Positions 9,701 to 17,858 of a stretch of 64,000 nucleotides of DNA are shown one piece after another. The position numbers were made by a program, and so were the translations under genes. Origin of the DNA: Ahniella affigens (GTDB lineage Bacteria; Pseudomonadota; Gammaproteobacteria; Xanthomonadales; Ahniellaceae); NCBI RefSeq assembly GCF_003015185.1, contig NZ_CP027860.1, positions 310,001 to 374,000 of the forward strand. Direction: 5' to 3'. A model generated the notes under the pieces. The model ran no database searches. It was not told where the DNA came from and saw only the letters and a program-made list of their open reading frames with translations. Position 1 is the stretch's first letter. Each line of letters begins with the position of its first letter.

Positions 9701-11345
9701 GGTGAGCGTGATCCCGACGGGCGACGCCACGGTCGAGCCGGACGAAACCATTGTGCTGACGCTGCAAAATGGCGTCGGCTATTTCCTCGGAGCCAATACG
9801 GCAGCGACTGCCACCATTCTGAACGATGACTCGATCACCGCGAACATCAGTGCGACCACGGCCAGCAGTCCCGAAGACAGTGGCACGGCATTGGTCTACA
9901 GCATCACGTTGTCGCAGGCGCCGCTGGTTGCGACCACGGTGGATTTCGGTGTGTCGGGTACGGCGACTGCGGGCAGCGATTACCCAGCGATCAGTCCGCT
10001 CTCGGTCACGTTCCCCATTGGTGCTACGGCGCAAACTGTCCTGGTCACGCCGAGCAGCGACACGACGCTGGAAGCCGACGAGACCATCGTGCTGAACTTG
10101 CAAGCTGGTGTGGGCTACACCCTCGGTGGGAGCACCGTTGCGACGGGCACGATTGTCAACGATGACGCCAGCCTCGCGAACATCGTGGCGACTACTGCCA
10201 GCGTCACCGAGAACAGCGGCAATGCGCTGAGCTTTGACGTCACCTTGTCGCAAGCACCGATTGCCGCGACCACCGTCAGCTTCACCGTCACCGGCACCGC
10301 AACGTCGGGCACGGACTACCCGGCGATCGCGCCGCAATCGGTGACGTTTCCAGTGGGCGTGAGCACACAAACGGTCAATGTCACGCCGACTGGCGACACG
10401 AGTGTCGAAGCCGATGAAACCATCGTGCTGACCTTGCAATCGGGCAGCGGCTACGCGCTGGGTGCCAACACGGTCGCGACCGGTAGCATCGTCAACGACG
10501 ATTCGCTGGACGCCACGATCACGGCCAGCACGGCGATGGTCGCAGAGAACAGTGGTAACGCACTGCGCTTCGATATCGCGCTGTCGCAGGCACCGATTGC
10601 CGCGACCACCGTCACCTTCGGCGTCTCGGGTAGCGCGAGCGCGGGCACGGACTATCCGACGATCGCGCCGCAATCGGTGACGTTCCCGATTGGCGTAACC
10701 ACACAGACCGTCACCGTGACGCCAATTGGCGACACCACGTTGGAAGCCGATGAAACGGTGATCCTGAGCTTGCAGGCGGGCAGCGGCTACAACCTCGGCG
10801 CAAACACCACCGCAACCGGCACGATCAGCAACGACGACTTCTCGGCAGATCTGTCGTTCACGATTACCGACAGTCCGGACCCGGTCTCGCCGGGTGCGCC
10901 AGTCACCTATGCGATCAACATCAGCAATGCTGGTCCGAGCCCGGCCGATAGCCCGAGCTTCAGCTTCCCGCTACCTGCGGGCCTGACTTTCGTCTCTTTG
11001 AGCAGCGCTGCGGGTTGGACCTGCACGCCGCCAGCAGTCGGCAGCAATGGCACCGTCACGTGTTCGGCAACGGCGCTGGCCGCAGGACAGTCGGCGGCGT
11101 TCTCTCTGGTCGCACAAATCCCGGCAGGCGCTGCGATTGGCACGATCTACGCGGGTACGGTGAGCCTGACGTCCAATACGCCCGATCCCAACCCGGGCAA
11201 CAACAGCGCGACCACGGTCAGCACCACCGTGCAGACCGCTGGTGGTCCGGTCACGCCGGTGCCGAGTCTGGATGTCTTCGGACGCCTGATGCTGATGCTT
11301 CTCGTGCTCGGTGTGGCGGGGCTCGCCAGTCGGCAGCGGCTGTAA
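6756..11345 (+). CDS. Secreted Calx-beta repeat protein with IPTL-CTERM-like tail (paralog 2)
   Basis: A 1,529-residue paralog of the preceding gene with the same plan: signal peptide ending near TISAQ, the same N-terminal domain (CVSLTTLGSAATQNFDTLSN onward), ten Calx-beta type domains instead of six, a DUF11-like domain, and the tail PVPSLDVFGRLML plus hydrophobic stretch and RQRL. Domains 5-10 are near copies of each other with strands VNEDSG/AENSG, TVxFxVSGTA and GxGYxLGxNTxATGTI. ATG 6756 is chosen because AGGGG precedes it by 6 bases; a TTG at 6738 is in frame but unsupported. Probably anchored at the surface or released; adhesion or matrix function is inferred from the domain type only. 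Confidence 0.85.
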   Translation: MRVLSWRSLALLAVLSTAACTISAQCVSLTTLGSAATQNFDTLSNTAGSTTNNLTITGWFMTETGGGARDNEQYAVDTGGSTTGDTYSYGAAGSTERALGGLRSGTLIPNFGACYTNNTGATIGNLAIAYNGEEWRLGTAARTDQINFEYSTNATDLTTGTWTNVAALNFITPDTATTGAKNGNAAADRTALSSTISSLSIANGATFWIRWTDVDASSADDGLAVDDFSLTPTAAVVPPNLTVNDVSLNEGNAGTTSFTFTVSLSTPAGPGGVTFDIATADNTANQPGDYTQKSLTSQTIPAGSSTYAFTVLVNGDTTPEANDTFFVNVTNAVGATVLDGQGQGTIVNDDVAPNLTINDVSLGEGNSGTTSFIFTVSLSAPAGAGGVTFDIGTANDSATQPGDYNLNSLTGQTIPAGSSTYTFTVLVNGDLVAEGNESFFVNVSNVTNAILTDGQGLGLIVNDDFEATISVAPASTFENVGPLTYTVILNPAPVFNTSVNFAVSGTATSGSDYSAIGGTSVTVLAGQASATLPVSLIDDALSNEGNETLILSLLPGVGYNVVAGNDVATGTISDDDVSQISISVSPFQSLEDSATNLTYTITNTAPSVTPITVGLAFTGTADNGIDYTASGSSVTFAAGSTTPQTITVAPTVDVNVELDETVIVTVQLGAGYTPNPGSEDATGTILNDDLPQASIAAATSSVAEDSGSPLIYQIALSQAPVSNTIVQFNVTGTAFGGIDYPTVAPTSVTFLVGETTKNVSITPTSDPGLEADETVVLSLVLSSGYTLGVNDSATGTIVNDDTTNANIGALSNLVNEDSGTALSFQITLTQAPVAATTVNFLVAGTASAGSDYPSIAPLSVTFPIGSTSQTVTVTPTVDTTLEADETVVLTLQSGSGYALGANTSATGTIANDDSTLANIVASTSSTAENSGTALSFDITLSQAPVTATTVDFSVSGTAIPGTDYPSIAPFSVTFPIGATTQTVSVIPTGDATVEPDETIVLTLQNGVGYFLGANTAATATILNDDSITANISATTASSPEDSGTALVYSITLSQAPLVATTVDFGVSGTATAGSDYPAISPLSVTFPIGATAQTVLVTPSSDTTLEADETIVLNLQAGVGYTLGGSTVATGTIVNDDASLANIVATTASVTENSGNALSFDVTLSQAPIAATTVSFTVTGTATSGTDYPAIAPQSVTFPVGVSTQTVNVTPTGDTSVEADETIVLTLQSGSGYALGANTVATGSIVNDDSLDATITASTAMVAENSGNALRFDIALSQAPIAATTVTFGVSGSASAGTDYPTIAPQSVTFPIGVTTQTVTVTPIGDTTLEADETVILSLQAGSGYNLGANTTATGTISNDDFSADLSFTITDSPDPVSPGAPVTYAINISNAGPSPADSPSFSFPLPAGLTFVSLSSAAGWTCTPPAVGSNGTVTCSATALAAGQSAAFSLVAQIPAGAAIGTIYAGTVSLTSNTPDPNPGNNSATTVSTTVQTAGGPVTPVPSLDVFGRLMLMLLVLGVAGLASRQRL
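8817..10832 (+). repeat. Six in-frame tandem 336-bp repeats
   Basis: The codons for the conserved D-D that closes each Calx-beta domain (GATGAT or GACGAC) recur at 8817, 9153, 9489, 9825, 10161, 10497 and 10833: exactly 336 bp (112 codons) each time. The last Calx-beta domain of paralog 1 (5658-5993) has the same length. Uniform length and high similarity point to recent duplication or gene conversion. Confidence 0.9.
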
Positions 11346-11369
11346 ATCACCGTCATCCAGAAACAGAAT

Positions 11370-11391
11370 ACGGGCACCTTCGGGTGCCCGT
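11370..11391 (+). terminator. Terminator-like hairpin after paralog 2
   Basis: A 9-bp stem ACGGGCACC with TTCG loop, 25 bases past the stop and followed by TGTTCATTTG. It is nearly identical to the hairpin at 6531-6556. Confidence 0.6.
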
Positions 11392-11542
11392 GTTCATTTG
11401 GCAGTGATGGCGATGTCGGCGAGACGTGCGTGGCGATGGCACGCGGAGGTGCCAGGCGATCTGTTGGCCTCGCAGCAGGGCAGACACAGGGGTCGGCCCC
11501 GACGGGAATATTCGAGGCGGCGAGAGAATCTGTTGGCTGGGC

Positions 11543-11917
11543 TCAGCGTTTGCTCATCCAAATCACGACAACGAGCGCAGGTAACGCGATGAGATCGGCA
11601 ATCACCACGCGCAGCAATGCCGGGTTCACGGCGTCGCGATTCAGACCGGCCAGTACCAGAAAACCCAGCACGCTGAGCAAGGTCATCCCTGCGGTCGGAA
11701 TGCGCCAGTTCGGCTGAAACACCGCAACCAGCAAGCCCATCGCAAAGACGCCGAACAGCAGGGCGCGATGCTGCAGCAGCAAGACCTCGGTCGGGCCGAG
11801 GTCTCCGGGTCGGTAGAGCGTCTGCAGTCGCTCGGCACCCAAGACTCCGGCAACCGGCAGCAGATGGATCAATGCCGCCAGCAACAGGCAGGATTGAACG
11901 ACGCGGTCCTGGTTCAC
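11543..11917 (-). CDS. Small integral membrane protein (unknown function)
   Basis: A 124-residue hydrophobic protein with about four predicted membrane helices (for example SCLLLAALIHLLPVAGVLG, ALLFGVFAMGLLVAVF and VVIADLIALPALVVVIW). I do not recognise the family. Its ATG overlaps the stop of the upstream membrane protein gene by 4 bases (ATGA), so the two are translated together and their products may interact. Confidence 0.7.
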   Translation of the reverse strand: MNQDRVVQSCLLLAALIHLLPVAGVLGAERLQTLYRPGDLGPTEVLLLQHRALLFGVFAMGLLVAVFQPNWRIPTAGMTLLSVLGFLVLAGLNRDAVNPALLRVVIADLIALPALVVVIWMSKR

Positions 11918-12342
11918 GCGGCGACCGGTGTGCGGCTAGCGGCGTTGGCCACGGTGGATCGGTACCAACCCGCAGCCTGCAACACCGCGAACGTGCCGGT
12001 TGCGATGGCGTGGATCGCGAGCAGGATCAGTCCTTCGCTGCTTGGCTTGGCGCCCAGCCAGCCAAATGCCAAGGCAATCGCGGCATCGGCCCACAGCAGA
12101 TTGCCGATGACAATCGCCGCGATGCCGAAGCGCGCCAAGTGTTGACGACCCGAAAGCCAGATCAACAATGCTGCGTAAGGCAGGCAGACCAGACCGGTGA
12201 TCAGTATCAGGCTCGCGGGCAACGCGGTCCGCGCGGCCAACGTGCTGACCAATAGCGCGCTGAATAGTCCAAACGGCGCCGAGACACCGGCGTCAAGTTT
12301 CAGCGCGAAACGGAGTAGGGAACTCGGGATCAACATTGTCAT
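11914..12342 (-). CDS. Small integral membrane protein (unknown function), first of two
   Basis: A 142-residue protein with about four hydrophobic helices (around LFSALLVSTLA, LILITGLVCLPYAALLIWL, IAAIVIGNLLWADAAIAL and ILLAIHAIATGTFAVL). The helices are spaced like those of its downstream partner, but no family is recognised. It is divergent from the MmyB-type regulator at 12540, which may control this pair; that is inference from arrangement. Confidence 0.7.
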   Translation of the reverse strand: MTMLIPSSLLRFALKLDAGVSAPFGLFSALLVSTLAARTALPASLILITGLVCLPYAALLIWLSGRQHLARFGIAAIVIGNLLWADAAIALAFGWLGAKPSSEGLILLAIHAIATGTFAVLQAAGWYRSTVANAASRTPVAA

Positions 12343-12539
12343 GACACACTCCAGGTTGGGGTGTGCGCATGCTGCGTGGAAGCGTGCAGCAAAGCGATTA
12401 CCTATTGGGTCAAGTCAAGGCGCGGCGCACTGAATCGCGGCAAGCAGGCAGATTCTCGGAATTGCCGCCATTACCTCCCAGATCATGGGCAGTGCGCACG
12501 CCTCCTGGCATGATCCCGCGGACGGCAAGGGGTCTCCCA

Positions 12540-13346
12540 ATGCGAACACGGTTGGACTTCGGTACAGCACTCAAGCAACGGCGGCAGCAATGCCGGTTGA
12601 GCCAGTTGGCGCTGGCGACTGATGCTCGTATCTCTACCCGGCATTTGAGCTTCATTGAAACGGGTCGTTCGCGGCCGAGCCGGGGCATGGTGTTGCATCT
12701 GGCGGAATTGCTGAGTCTGCCGCTAAGACAACGCAATGAGTGGTTGCTCGCAGCCGGATTCTCGCCCGAGTATCCGCAGCACACACTGGACGCACCGCCG
12801 ATGTCTGCGGCGTTGGCGGCGGTTGATCTGGTGCTTGCCGCGCACGGACATTTGCCCGCCATTGCGGTGGACCGGCATTGGAACATGCTGAAGGCCAATG
12901 CGGCAGCCGGTTTGTTCTTGCAAGGCGTGGACGCCACGTTACTCGCGCCGCCAATCAACGTGATTCGATTGAGCCTGCACCCGTTGGGACTGGCATCGCG
13001 GATTCTGAACCTGGAGTCAGTCCGCGCTCATATCCTGCATCGCCTGATCGTGCAGTTCCGGCAAACGGGCGACCAAGGATTGCTGGACTTACACGAAGAG
13101 ATTGCCGCGTATCCGTCGTGTCCCGATGCGCCGGGAGCCGTGGCCACGAGTCCGGATGAGCGCGTGGTACTGCCGATCTGCCTGCAAACACCGCAAGGCG
13201 TGTTGCGTTTGTTTTCGACCATCACCGTGTTTGGTACGCCGGTGGAGGTCACGCTCGCAGAGCTTGCGGTCGAGGCGTTTTTTCCAGCTGATATCGAATC
13301 AGCGGCGCTGTTGCAGACGTTGGCATCTGCAGTCAGCCCAACCTGA
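12540..13346 (+). CDS. XRE-family regulator with MmyB-like ligand domain
   Basis: A 268-residue regulator. Residues 5-65 are an XRE helix-turn-helix (LKQRRQQCRLSQLALATDAR then STRHLSFIETGRSRPSR); the rest (from about residue 90, VDLVLAAHGHLPAIAVDRHW) matches the MmyB-like PAS-related domain, which in family members binds small, possibly lipid-like, ligands. ATG 12540 has AAGGGG 7 bases upstream; the frame stays open to 12363, but that extension lacks homology and a ribosome site. It is transcribed away from the two membrane protein genes, a common layout for such regulators and their targets. Confidence 0.85.
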   Translation: MRTRLDFGTALKQRRQQCRLSQLALATDARISTRHLSFIETGRSRPSRGMVLHLAELLSLPLRQRNEWLLAAGFSPEYPQHTLDAPPMSAALAAVDLVLAAHGHLPAIAVDRHWNMLKANAAAGLFLQGVDATLLAPPINVIRLSLHPLGLASRILNLESVRAHILHRLIVQFRQTGDQGLLDLHEEIAAYPSCPDAPGAVATSPDERVVLPICLQTPQGVLRLFSTITVFGTPVEVTLAELAVEAFFPADIESAALLQTLASAVSPT

Positions 13347-13371
13347 CCCTAGTGATGAGTCGCCAAAAAAA

Positions 13372-13395
13372 GAAGTCCGGCCGGAGCCGGACTTC
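13372..13395 (-). terminator. Rho-independent terminator of the secreted protease gene
   Basis: A 10-bp perfect stem (GAAGTCCGGC) with a 4-base loop. On the minus strand it is followed by seven T's (13364-13371), about 100 bases after the protease stop codon. It also lies 25 bases past the regulator stop on the other strand. Confidence 0.85.
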
Positions 13396-13498
13396 GGGTT
13401 GGGTGTCGCCTGAGCGTGGAATCAGGTCGCACCGCGTTGTTTGAACCCCGAATGTAGCAGGCTTGATCAGGGCCTGTGTCAATTCGGGTAACGATTGC

Positions 13499-14755
13499 TC
13501 AGCGGAACGCTGCCACCGTCGGGCCGCGCGTTCGCAGCACGCGGGTATTGTCATTGAAGTTCGCCGTGCCGATGGCCACGCCGCTAATCGTGTAGTTTGG
13601 CGAGGAGAACGCGCCAATGCGGGTGCAGCTTGGGCAAGGACCGTTATTGACGGCCATGACCGTGCGGCGGCTGACGCTTGTGATCACATAACCGTGGCCA
13701 TAGGCATAAGGTGTCGTGGTCGGGTCGTTGTCATGGCGCGTGCCAATGACATGGCCGGCCTCGTGCACGAACGTGTAATTGCCGGTCATGCAACTCGGCG
13801 ACATCACGTAGTACGCACTGGCGTTCGATGTGGCGATGCCGGCCGCTTGGCCACAGAGCGTGGAACTGGCGGGTGCCACGTACGCCACGATGTCGGCCGT
13901 ATTGGTATTGCGCTGGCCCGCGATCGCATCATAGAACCCATCAGAACCATTGGTCAGGCGCGACAGCATGGTCGTGTAGTTGTTGGTTTCTGATTGCGTG
14001 TAATACTGAATCGACCCGGCCTGCTGGAACCGAATGTCGGTGTTCGTTGCGGCCAGGGCGTTGTTGGACTCGGTAAACGCCAGATCCACCGTTTGCTGAT
14101 CGTTGCCGATGGCCGAAGCCGCCGCCGGACCAAATGCCACCATGACGCGAATGGTCGAAATGGCCTTGGCGTTCGACTCCACCCAATTTCGATCCATCGC
14201 GCGCGGTGGCGGTGCATGGCGGACCATCTCTGCGTAAGCTGCGGCGTCTTCATCAGGCAGAAACTTGCTCTGATCGACTTCAATCAACGCATGCTGACCC
14301 TTATCGACCGGCACGAGCCGATACAGCGCGCCGTTGACGCGAATGTTGGCCAGAATCGTGTCGCCGGAGCGAACCGCGATAATGGTGTTCTCGTTGGCAT
14401 CGAGTGCCTGACGGCCCTGGGTGTCGAGGCCCTTGGCGACGCCAGCATCCAACTCGCCGATCCAGACTTCATTGCCACTGGCCATGGTTTCAAAACGGCT
14501 TTGCAGCGCGTTGATACTCAGCCCACCTGGCAGACTCAGCCGTAAATCACGCGTTTTCGCGCTGATCAAGTTGGCATTGGCGCGGACCAGTTCGATCCGT
14601 TCGTTCGATGGGTCTTGAGCAACTTTGGCGAGCATTTCCCCGGGTGCGATGAACTGTTCGCGATTGCCCGAGGGCGTGAACAGATCATCGGCAGCAAAGG
14701 CGGTGCCAGCCGCCAACGCTGCGTTCAAACAAAACGCAAGACGTGCAATCTTCAT
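13499..14755 (-). CDS. Secreted zinc metalloprotease (metzincin, reprolysin/M72-like)
   Basis: A 418-residue exported protease. The signal peptide is MKIARLAFCLNAALAAGTAFA; a propeptide-like region follows; the C-terminal half carries the extended zinc motif HEAGHVIGTRHD (first His is residue 331), in which three His bind zinc and Glu is the base, and then TVMAVN as the likely Met-turn. This motif and size fit the metzincins, in particular peptidyl-Asp metalloendopeptidase-like enzymes. Paired cysteines (CGQ, SPSC, CPSC) suggest disulfides. The ATG at 14753-14755 was chosen because it starts the signal peptide and has an AAGAGAAG ribosome site; the frame extends to 14899. It probably degrades extracellular protein. 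Confidence 0.85.
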   Translation of the reverse strand: MKIARLAFCLNAALAAGTAFAADDLFTPSGNREQFIAPGEMLAKVAQDPSNERIELVRANANLISAKTRDLRLSLPGGLSINALQSRFETMASGNEVWIGELDAGVAKGLDTQGRQALDANENTIIAVRSGDTILANIRVNGALYRLVPVDKGQHALIEVDQSKFLPDEDAAAYAEMVRHAPPPRAMDRNWVESNAKAISTIRVMVAFGPAAASAIGNDQQTVDLAFTESNNALAATNTDIRFQQAGSIQYYTQSETNNYTTMLSRLTNGSDGFYDAIAGQRNTNTADIVAYVAPASSTLCGQAAGIATSNASAYYVMSPSCMTGNYTFVHEAGHVIGTRHDNDPTTTPYAYGHGYVITSVSRRTVMAVNNGPCPSCTRIGAFSSPNYTISGVAIGTANFNDNTRVLRTRGPTVAAFR

Positions 14756-14975
14756 TGGTTTCTTCTCTTTGATGTTTGCGTGTTGCGGCGTCTGCCAGGC
14801 GCGAATCCATTCTCCCAATGCGCTGACAGCCCATCGAAGATACACAATTTCTGCTGGGAAAAAATCGGTTGCGTCACTTTTTTTGGTTGTGCGGTGCAAT
14901 AGGTGAAGGCTCAGTGAGGGACGTCCGTGCCATCATGGCGCGCGCCCTGTTCGCGATCCCAACGAGGTCCAGCCC

Positions 14976-15314
14976 ATGTATGAGAATCGACGCCAGGCGC
15001 CCTTGACGCACCGGCATTTTGTGGGCCGCGTGGTCTCGCATCTCGGGTTTTCTGCCCTCCTGATCGTGGCGTCGATTGGCGTCGGCATGCTCGGCTACCG
15101 CTACTTTGAACGCCTACCTTGGATCGATGCATTCTTGAATTCAGCCATGCTGTTAGGCGGCATGGGACCGGTGAACATGCCCGTCACCGCCGGGGGCAAA
15201 CTGTTTGCGGGCGTCTACGCGCTATACAGCGGACTCGTGTTCATCGTCACCGCAGCATTGATGTTTTCACCGATCCTGCATCGGGTGCTGCATCGGTTTC
15301 ATTGGCCGGATTAG
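14976..15314 (+). CDS. Two-helix ion-channel-like membrane protein without a selectivity filter
   Basis: A 112-residue membrane protein with a basic N-terminus, helix 1 (LGFSALLIVASIGVGML), a re-entrant-like segment (WIDAFLNSAMLLGGMG) and helix 2 (FAGVYALYSGLVFIVTAAL). The run PVTAGGKLFAGVYALYSGLVF resembles the stretch after the filter in two-helix potassium channels (PVTxxGRxxA...), but the TVGYGD filter is replaced by LLGGMGPV. The similarity is from memory and by eye. It may be a non-conducting or differently selective relative. It stands alone, 79 bases before the next gene. Confidence 0.7.
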   Translation: MYENRRQAPLTHRHFVGRVVSHLGFSALLIVASIGVGMLGYRYFERLPWIDAFLNSAMLLGGMGPVNMPVTAGGKLFAGVYALYSGLVFIVTAALMFSPILHRVLHRFHWPD

Positions 15315-15393
15315 TGATCGTGGCATGCAACCCTGTGTCCGCATTCGGCATCGAACCTCGTTACCGGGTGTAGACACCCTTGCGAGACGCATC

Positions 15394-16617
15394 ATGTTGA
15401 AGCCACTGTTGTTTGCCCTATTGTCGGTTGTTCTGTTACCCGCGGCGGCCGACGATACGCCGTCATTGCGCGATTACCTCAAGCAACACCAAGCGACCAT
15501 TGCGATGGATCAGGGGCAATTGTCGGGTCCAGGCGCGGCGCCCCTGTTGGCGGCGGCCCGCGCGGCGCCGTTCATTCTGATTGGCGAGGACCATGGTTTT
15601 GCGGATGTGCCGCAGTTTGTCGTGGCGCTCGATCGGAGTTTGGGCACGGATGCCACCGATGGACTGGTGCTTGAGATCGGCCCGTTGGCGGCGGATCGTT
15701 TGCGCATGGCGCATCAGGCGGGTGACCTGACCCAGGTCGCGCGCCGCTTTCCCGGGTCGGCTGCGTTTGTGGAATGGCGGGACGATGCCGCGATGGTCGC
15801 GCACTGGTTGGACGCCGGGAAGGTGATTGCCGGCGTCGATCAGGAGTTTATCTTGTCGATGCCAGCCAACCTGGCGCAACTTCGGCCCTTGGTTCCGGTG
15901 TCACAGCGGTCGGTCATCGATCAGGCCATCAAGGCCCAGTCTGAATTGGAAACCAAGATGCGGGCAACCGGAGACGTGAGCCTCGCGGGGTTGCTGCATC
16001 TGCAGGATGCCGATGTTGCGGCGTGGCGCCATGCAGTGGCGTCGGCGCCATCTGCCAAAGCGACTCGGATCATTGATGCGCTCGCGGACAGCGCACACAT
16101 TTACGATTGGAACAGCTCCGATCCGGCACGCTCCAATCGTGAGCGCGCTCGCTTGATGAAGCGCGAATTCATGGCTGCGTATCGTCAGGGTGATGCCACC
16201 GCGCAGAATCGCTGGATGTTCCGGATGGGCGCCTATCACGTCGGTCGCGGCTTGAGTCCCACCGGGCAGTACGACCTTGGCAATCTGGCGAGCGAGCTAG
16301 CTGAAAGCCGTGGCCAGACCTCGCTCCACTTGTTGGTGTTGCCGCTGAGTGGTCAGGTCAATCGGCGGTTGCCGGTGATGGCCGATACGACCTTGGAGGC
16401 AGTGCCTTATGATGGTCGTGCGGAGCTTGCCAGTGTGACTGGTGAGCCGTTCCTTGATGCCATCAAGGATCAGCAGGGTTGGGCGATCTACGATCTCCGG
16501 CCACTGCGGGCAATGCGTACGTTGCGCGAGCAAGGCGGCAGCAGCTTTGCGCAGATGGTCTACGCGTTTGACTTTGCGGTCATGATCGATGTGGCCAAGC
16601 CGGCGCGTGCGCCATGA
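15394..16617 (+). CDS. Exported protein, possibly erythromycin-esterase/ChaN-like fold
   Basis: A 407-residue protein with a signal peptide (MLKPLLFALLSVVLLPAAA). After it, FILIGEDHGFADVPQFVVALDR resembles the opening GE-H-G motif of the erythromycin esterase/ChaN/TIKI superfamily, and FRMGAYHVGRGLSPTGQYDL resembles the late conserved His motif (MGxxHxxRG). A metal-dependent hydrolase or haem-binding role is possible but unproved. The ATG at 15394 begins the signal peptide; upstream codons in the frame have none. It is convergent with the ArsR-type gene. Confidence 0.72.
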   Translation: MLKPLLFALLSVVLLPAAADDTPSLRDYLKQHQATIAMDQGQLSGPGAAPLLAAARAAPFILIGEDHGFADVPQFVVALDRSLGTDATDGLVLEIGPLAADRLRMAHQAGDLTQVARRFPGSAAFVEWRDDAAMVAHWLDAGKVIAGVDQEFILSMPANLAQLRPLVPVSQRSVIDQAIKAQSELETKMRATGDVSLAGLLHLQDADVAAWRHAVASAPSAKATRIIDALADSAHIYDWNSSDPARSNRERARLMKREFMAAYRQGDATAQNRWMFRMGAYHVGRGLSPTGQYDLGNLASELAESRGQTSLHLLVLPLSGQVNRRLPVMADTTLEAVPYDGRAELASVTGEPFLDAIKDQQGWAIYDLRPLRAMRTLREQGGSSFAQMVYAFDFAVMIDVAKPARAP

Positions 16618-16643
16618 TGCTGGGTACCGACTTGCCGACCAAT

Positions 16644-16663
16644 CCCGCGCGAATCAGCGCGGG
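16644..16663. terminator. Hairpin at a convergent gene end
   Basis: A 7-bp stem CCCGCGC/GCGCGGG with loop GAATCA lies between the exported protein gene and the last codons of the ArsR-type gene. There is no T-run on either strand, so termination is only suggested. Confidence 0.35.
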
Positions 16664-16965
16664 CAGTAAATGCCATGCAGCGTTTTGATGATCGCGAGCA
16701 CCGGTCCCGGGACCAATGAGTAGTACACCGTCTGTGCTTCTTTGCGCGTGTCGACCAGGCCCTCGTCGCGGAGTTTTGCGAGGTGCTGGGACAAGGCGGA
16801 TTGGCTCAAATCGATGTCGGCGTTGATCTGACCGACCGAGCGCTCGCCTTCGGCCAATAGGCACAGCACGCGCAGACGTTGCGGATTCGACATGGCTCGA
16901 AGCAAGTCCGCAGCCTGTTCGGCACGGGCGTTCAGGGCAAGGATGTCGGCAGCGCGTGAGGGCAT
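16654..16965 (-). CDS. ArsR-family thiol-sensing repressor, YgaV/BigR type
   Basis: A 103-residue winged-helix regulator. It closely resembles E. coli YgaV and BigR/SqrR: AEQAADLLRAMSNPQRLRVL, then LSQSALSQHLAKLRDEGLVD as the recognition helix and wing, and the ending GIYCPR. The two cysteines of that subgroup are both present, Cys35 (VLCLL) and Cys101 (YCPR), which in characterised members form a sulfide-dependent polysulfide bridge that releases DNA. It is therefore predicted to sense persulfide or redox state rather than metal. No rhodanese, sulfide:quinone reductase or other sulfur gene is adjacent, so its target is not visible here. Confidence 0.85.
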   Translation of the reverse strand: MPSRAADILALNARAEQAADLLRAMSNPQRLRVLCLLAEGERSVGQINADIDLSQSALSQHLAKLRDEGLVDTRKEAQTVYYSLVPGPVLAIIKTLHGIYCPR

Positions 16966-17129
16966 GATGGTTGGTTGATCACGGTTGCGCGGATCTTAGC
17001 AGGGGTGTCGCCCGGGCTCTGAACCGGGGCCAAAAAGCGGGTTGGCGCACTCGTTTGGTCGAATGCACCGCGGTGATCACGCTCTGCTGGCGTCGACGAG
17101 TCACCAAGTTTGTCACAACGAAACGGAAC

Positions 17130-17684
17130 TCAGTCCTTCAGCAAAAGCAGACCGCGTTCGAGCAACTGGTCGAACGTGGATTCGAGCGCCGGATTGACGC
17201 CACGCACGCGGTCGACCACGGCCTTGGACCAATGGAGATACTCGATTCTGCGCGCGCTGTCCCAATTGGCAGGCGGGGCGTCGAGGATGTCCTGCACGTT
17301 GCAGATCTTGTCCGCCAGCTTGACGAGTTTGGCTTGGCGCGACGCATGTCCAGCGTGTTCGATCTGCAGCTGTTTCCGCTCGGCTTTCGAGAGCGTCTTG
17401 TCATCCGTCACTTCCTGCACGATCGCGGCAATGTCCGGGCCAAAGTGCTGCGTCAGTTCGGCGACCGTGGTCTCGGTGTCTTCCAGCGTATCGTGCAAGA
17501 CGGCGGCGCACAGCACGTCCAGATCGGTGACGCCGCCCAGATCGGCCAGCGTTTGCGCCAGCGCCACGGGGTGATTGATGTAGGGCGACGCCTCGGCGTC
17601 CTTGCGGCGCTGATGGCGATGCTTTTCGGCTGCAAAGGCCACGGCTGCAACGAAGCGAATCGGAACCGCGTGTTGGTGGTTCAT
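17130..17684 (-). CDS. Small HD-domain alarmone hydrolase (SpoT/MESH1-like)
   Basis: A 184-residue stand-alone HD phosphohydrolase. The motifs follow the hydrolase half of RelA/Spo[19 protein letters not shown], the metal-binding pair in [27 protein letters not shown], and [15 protein letters not shown]. In this family it removes the 3'-pyrophosphate of (p)ppGpp, or acts on related nucleotides such as NADPH in MESH1. No synthetase domain is present. It would lower alarmone levels independently of SpoT. It is divergent from the TetR gene at 17919. Confidence 0.85.
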   Translation of the reverse strand: MNHQHAVPIRFVAAVAFAAEKHRHQRRKDAEASPYINHPVALAQTLADLGGVTDLDVLCAAVLHDTLEDTETTVAELTQHFGPDIAAIVQEVTDDKTLSKAERKQLQIEHAGHASRQAKLVKLADKICNVQDILDAPPANWDSARRIEYLHWSKAVVDRVRGVNPALESTFDQLLERGLLLLKD

Positions 17685-17858
17685 TCAATCTCCCGGCTGG
17701 AGGCGCGACGTGGCGCCGATGCGCTGCATGATTGCAGACTGCGGCCGGCTCGGTGCGGCAAATCCGTGCCAAATCGAGCCTGAACGCGGGCCGGGGGTAG
17801 GCGCGGCGCGGCAAGATGCGTGGATAGCGGTCCGGCAGCCTCGGCGCGGTGGTATGCC

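Noticed and set aside
8496-10673. A 725-codon open frame on the minus strand across the Calx-beta repeats
   Set aside because: It arises from codon bias of the plus-strand repeats, has no signal, domain or ribosome site, and the plus-strand protein is clearly real.
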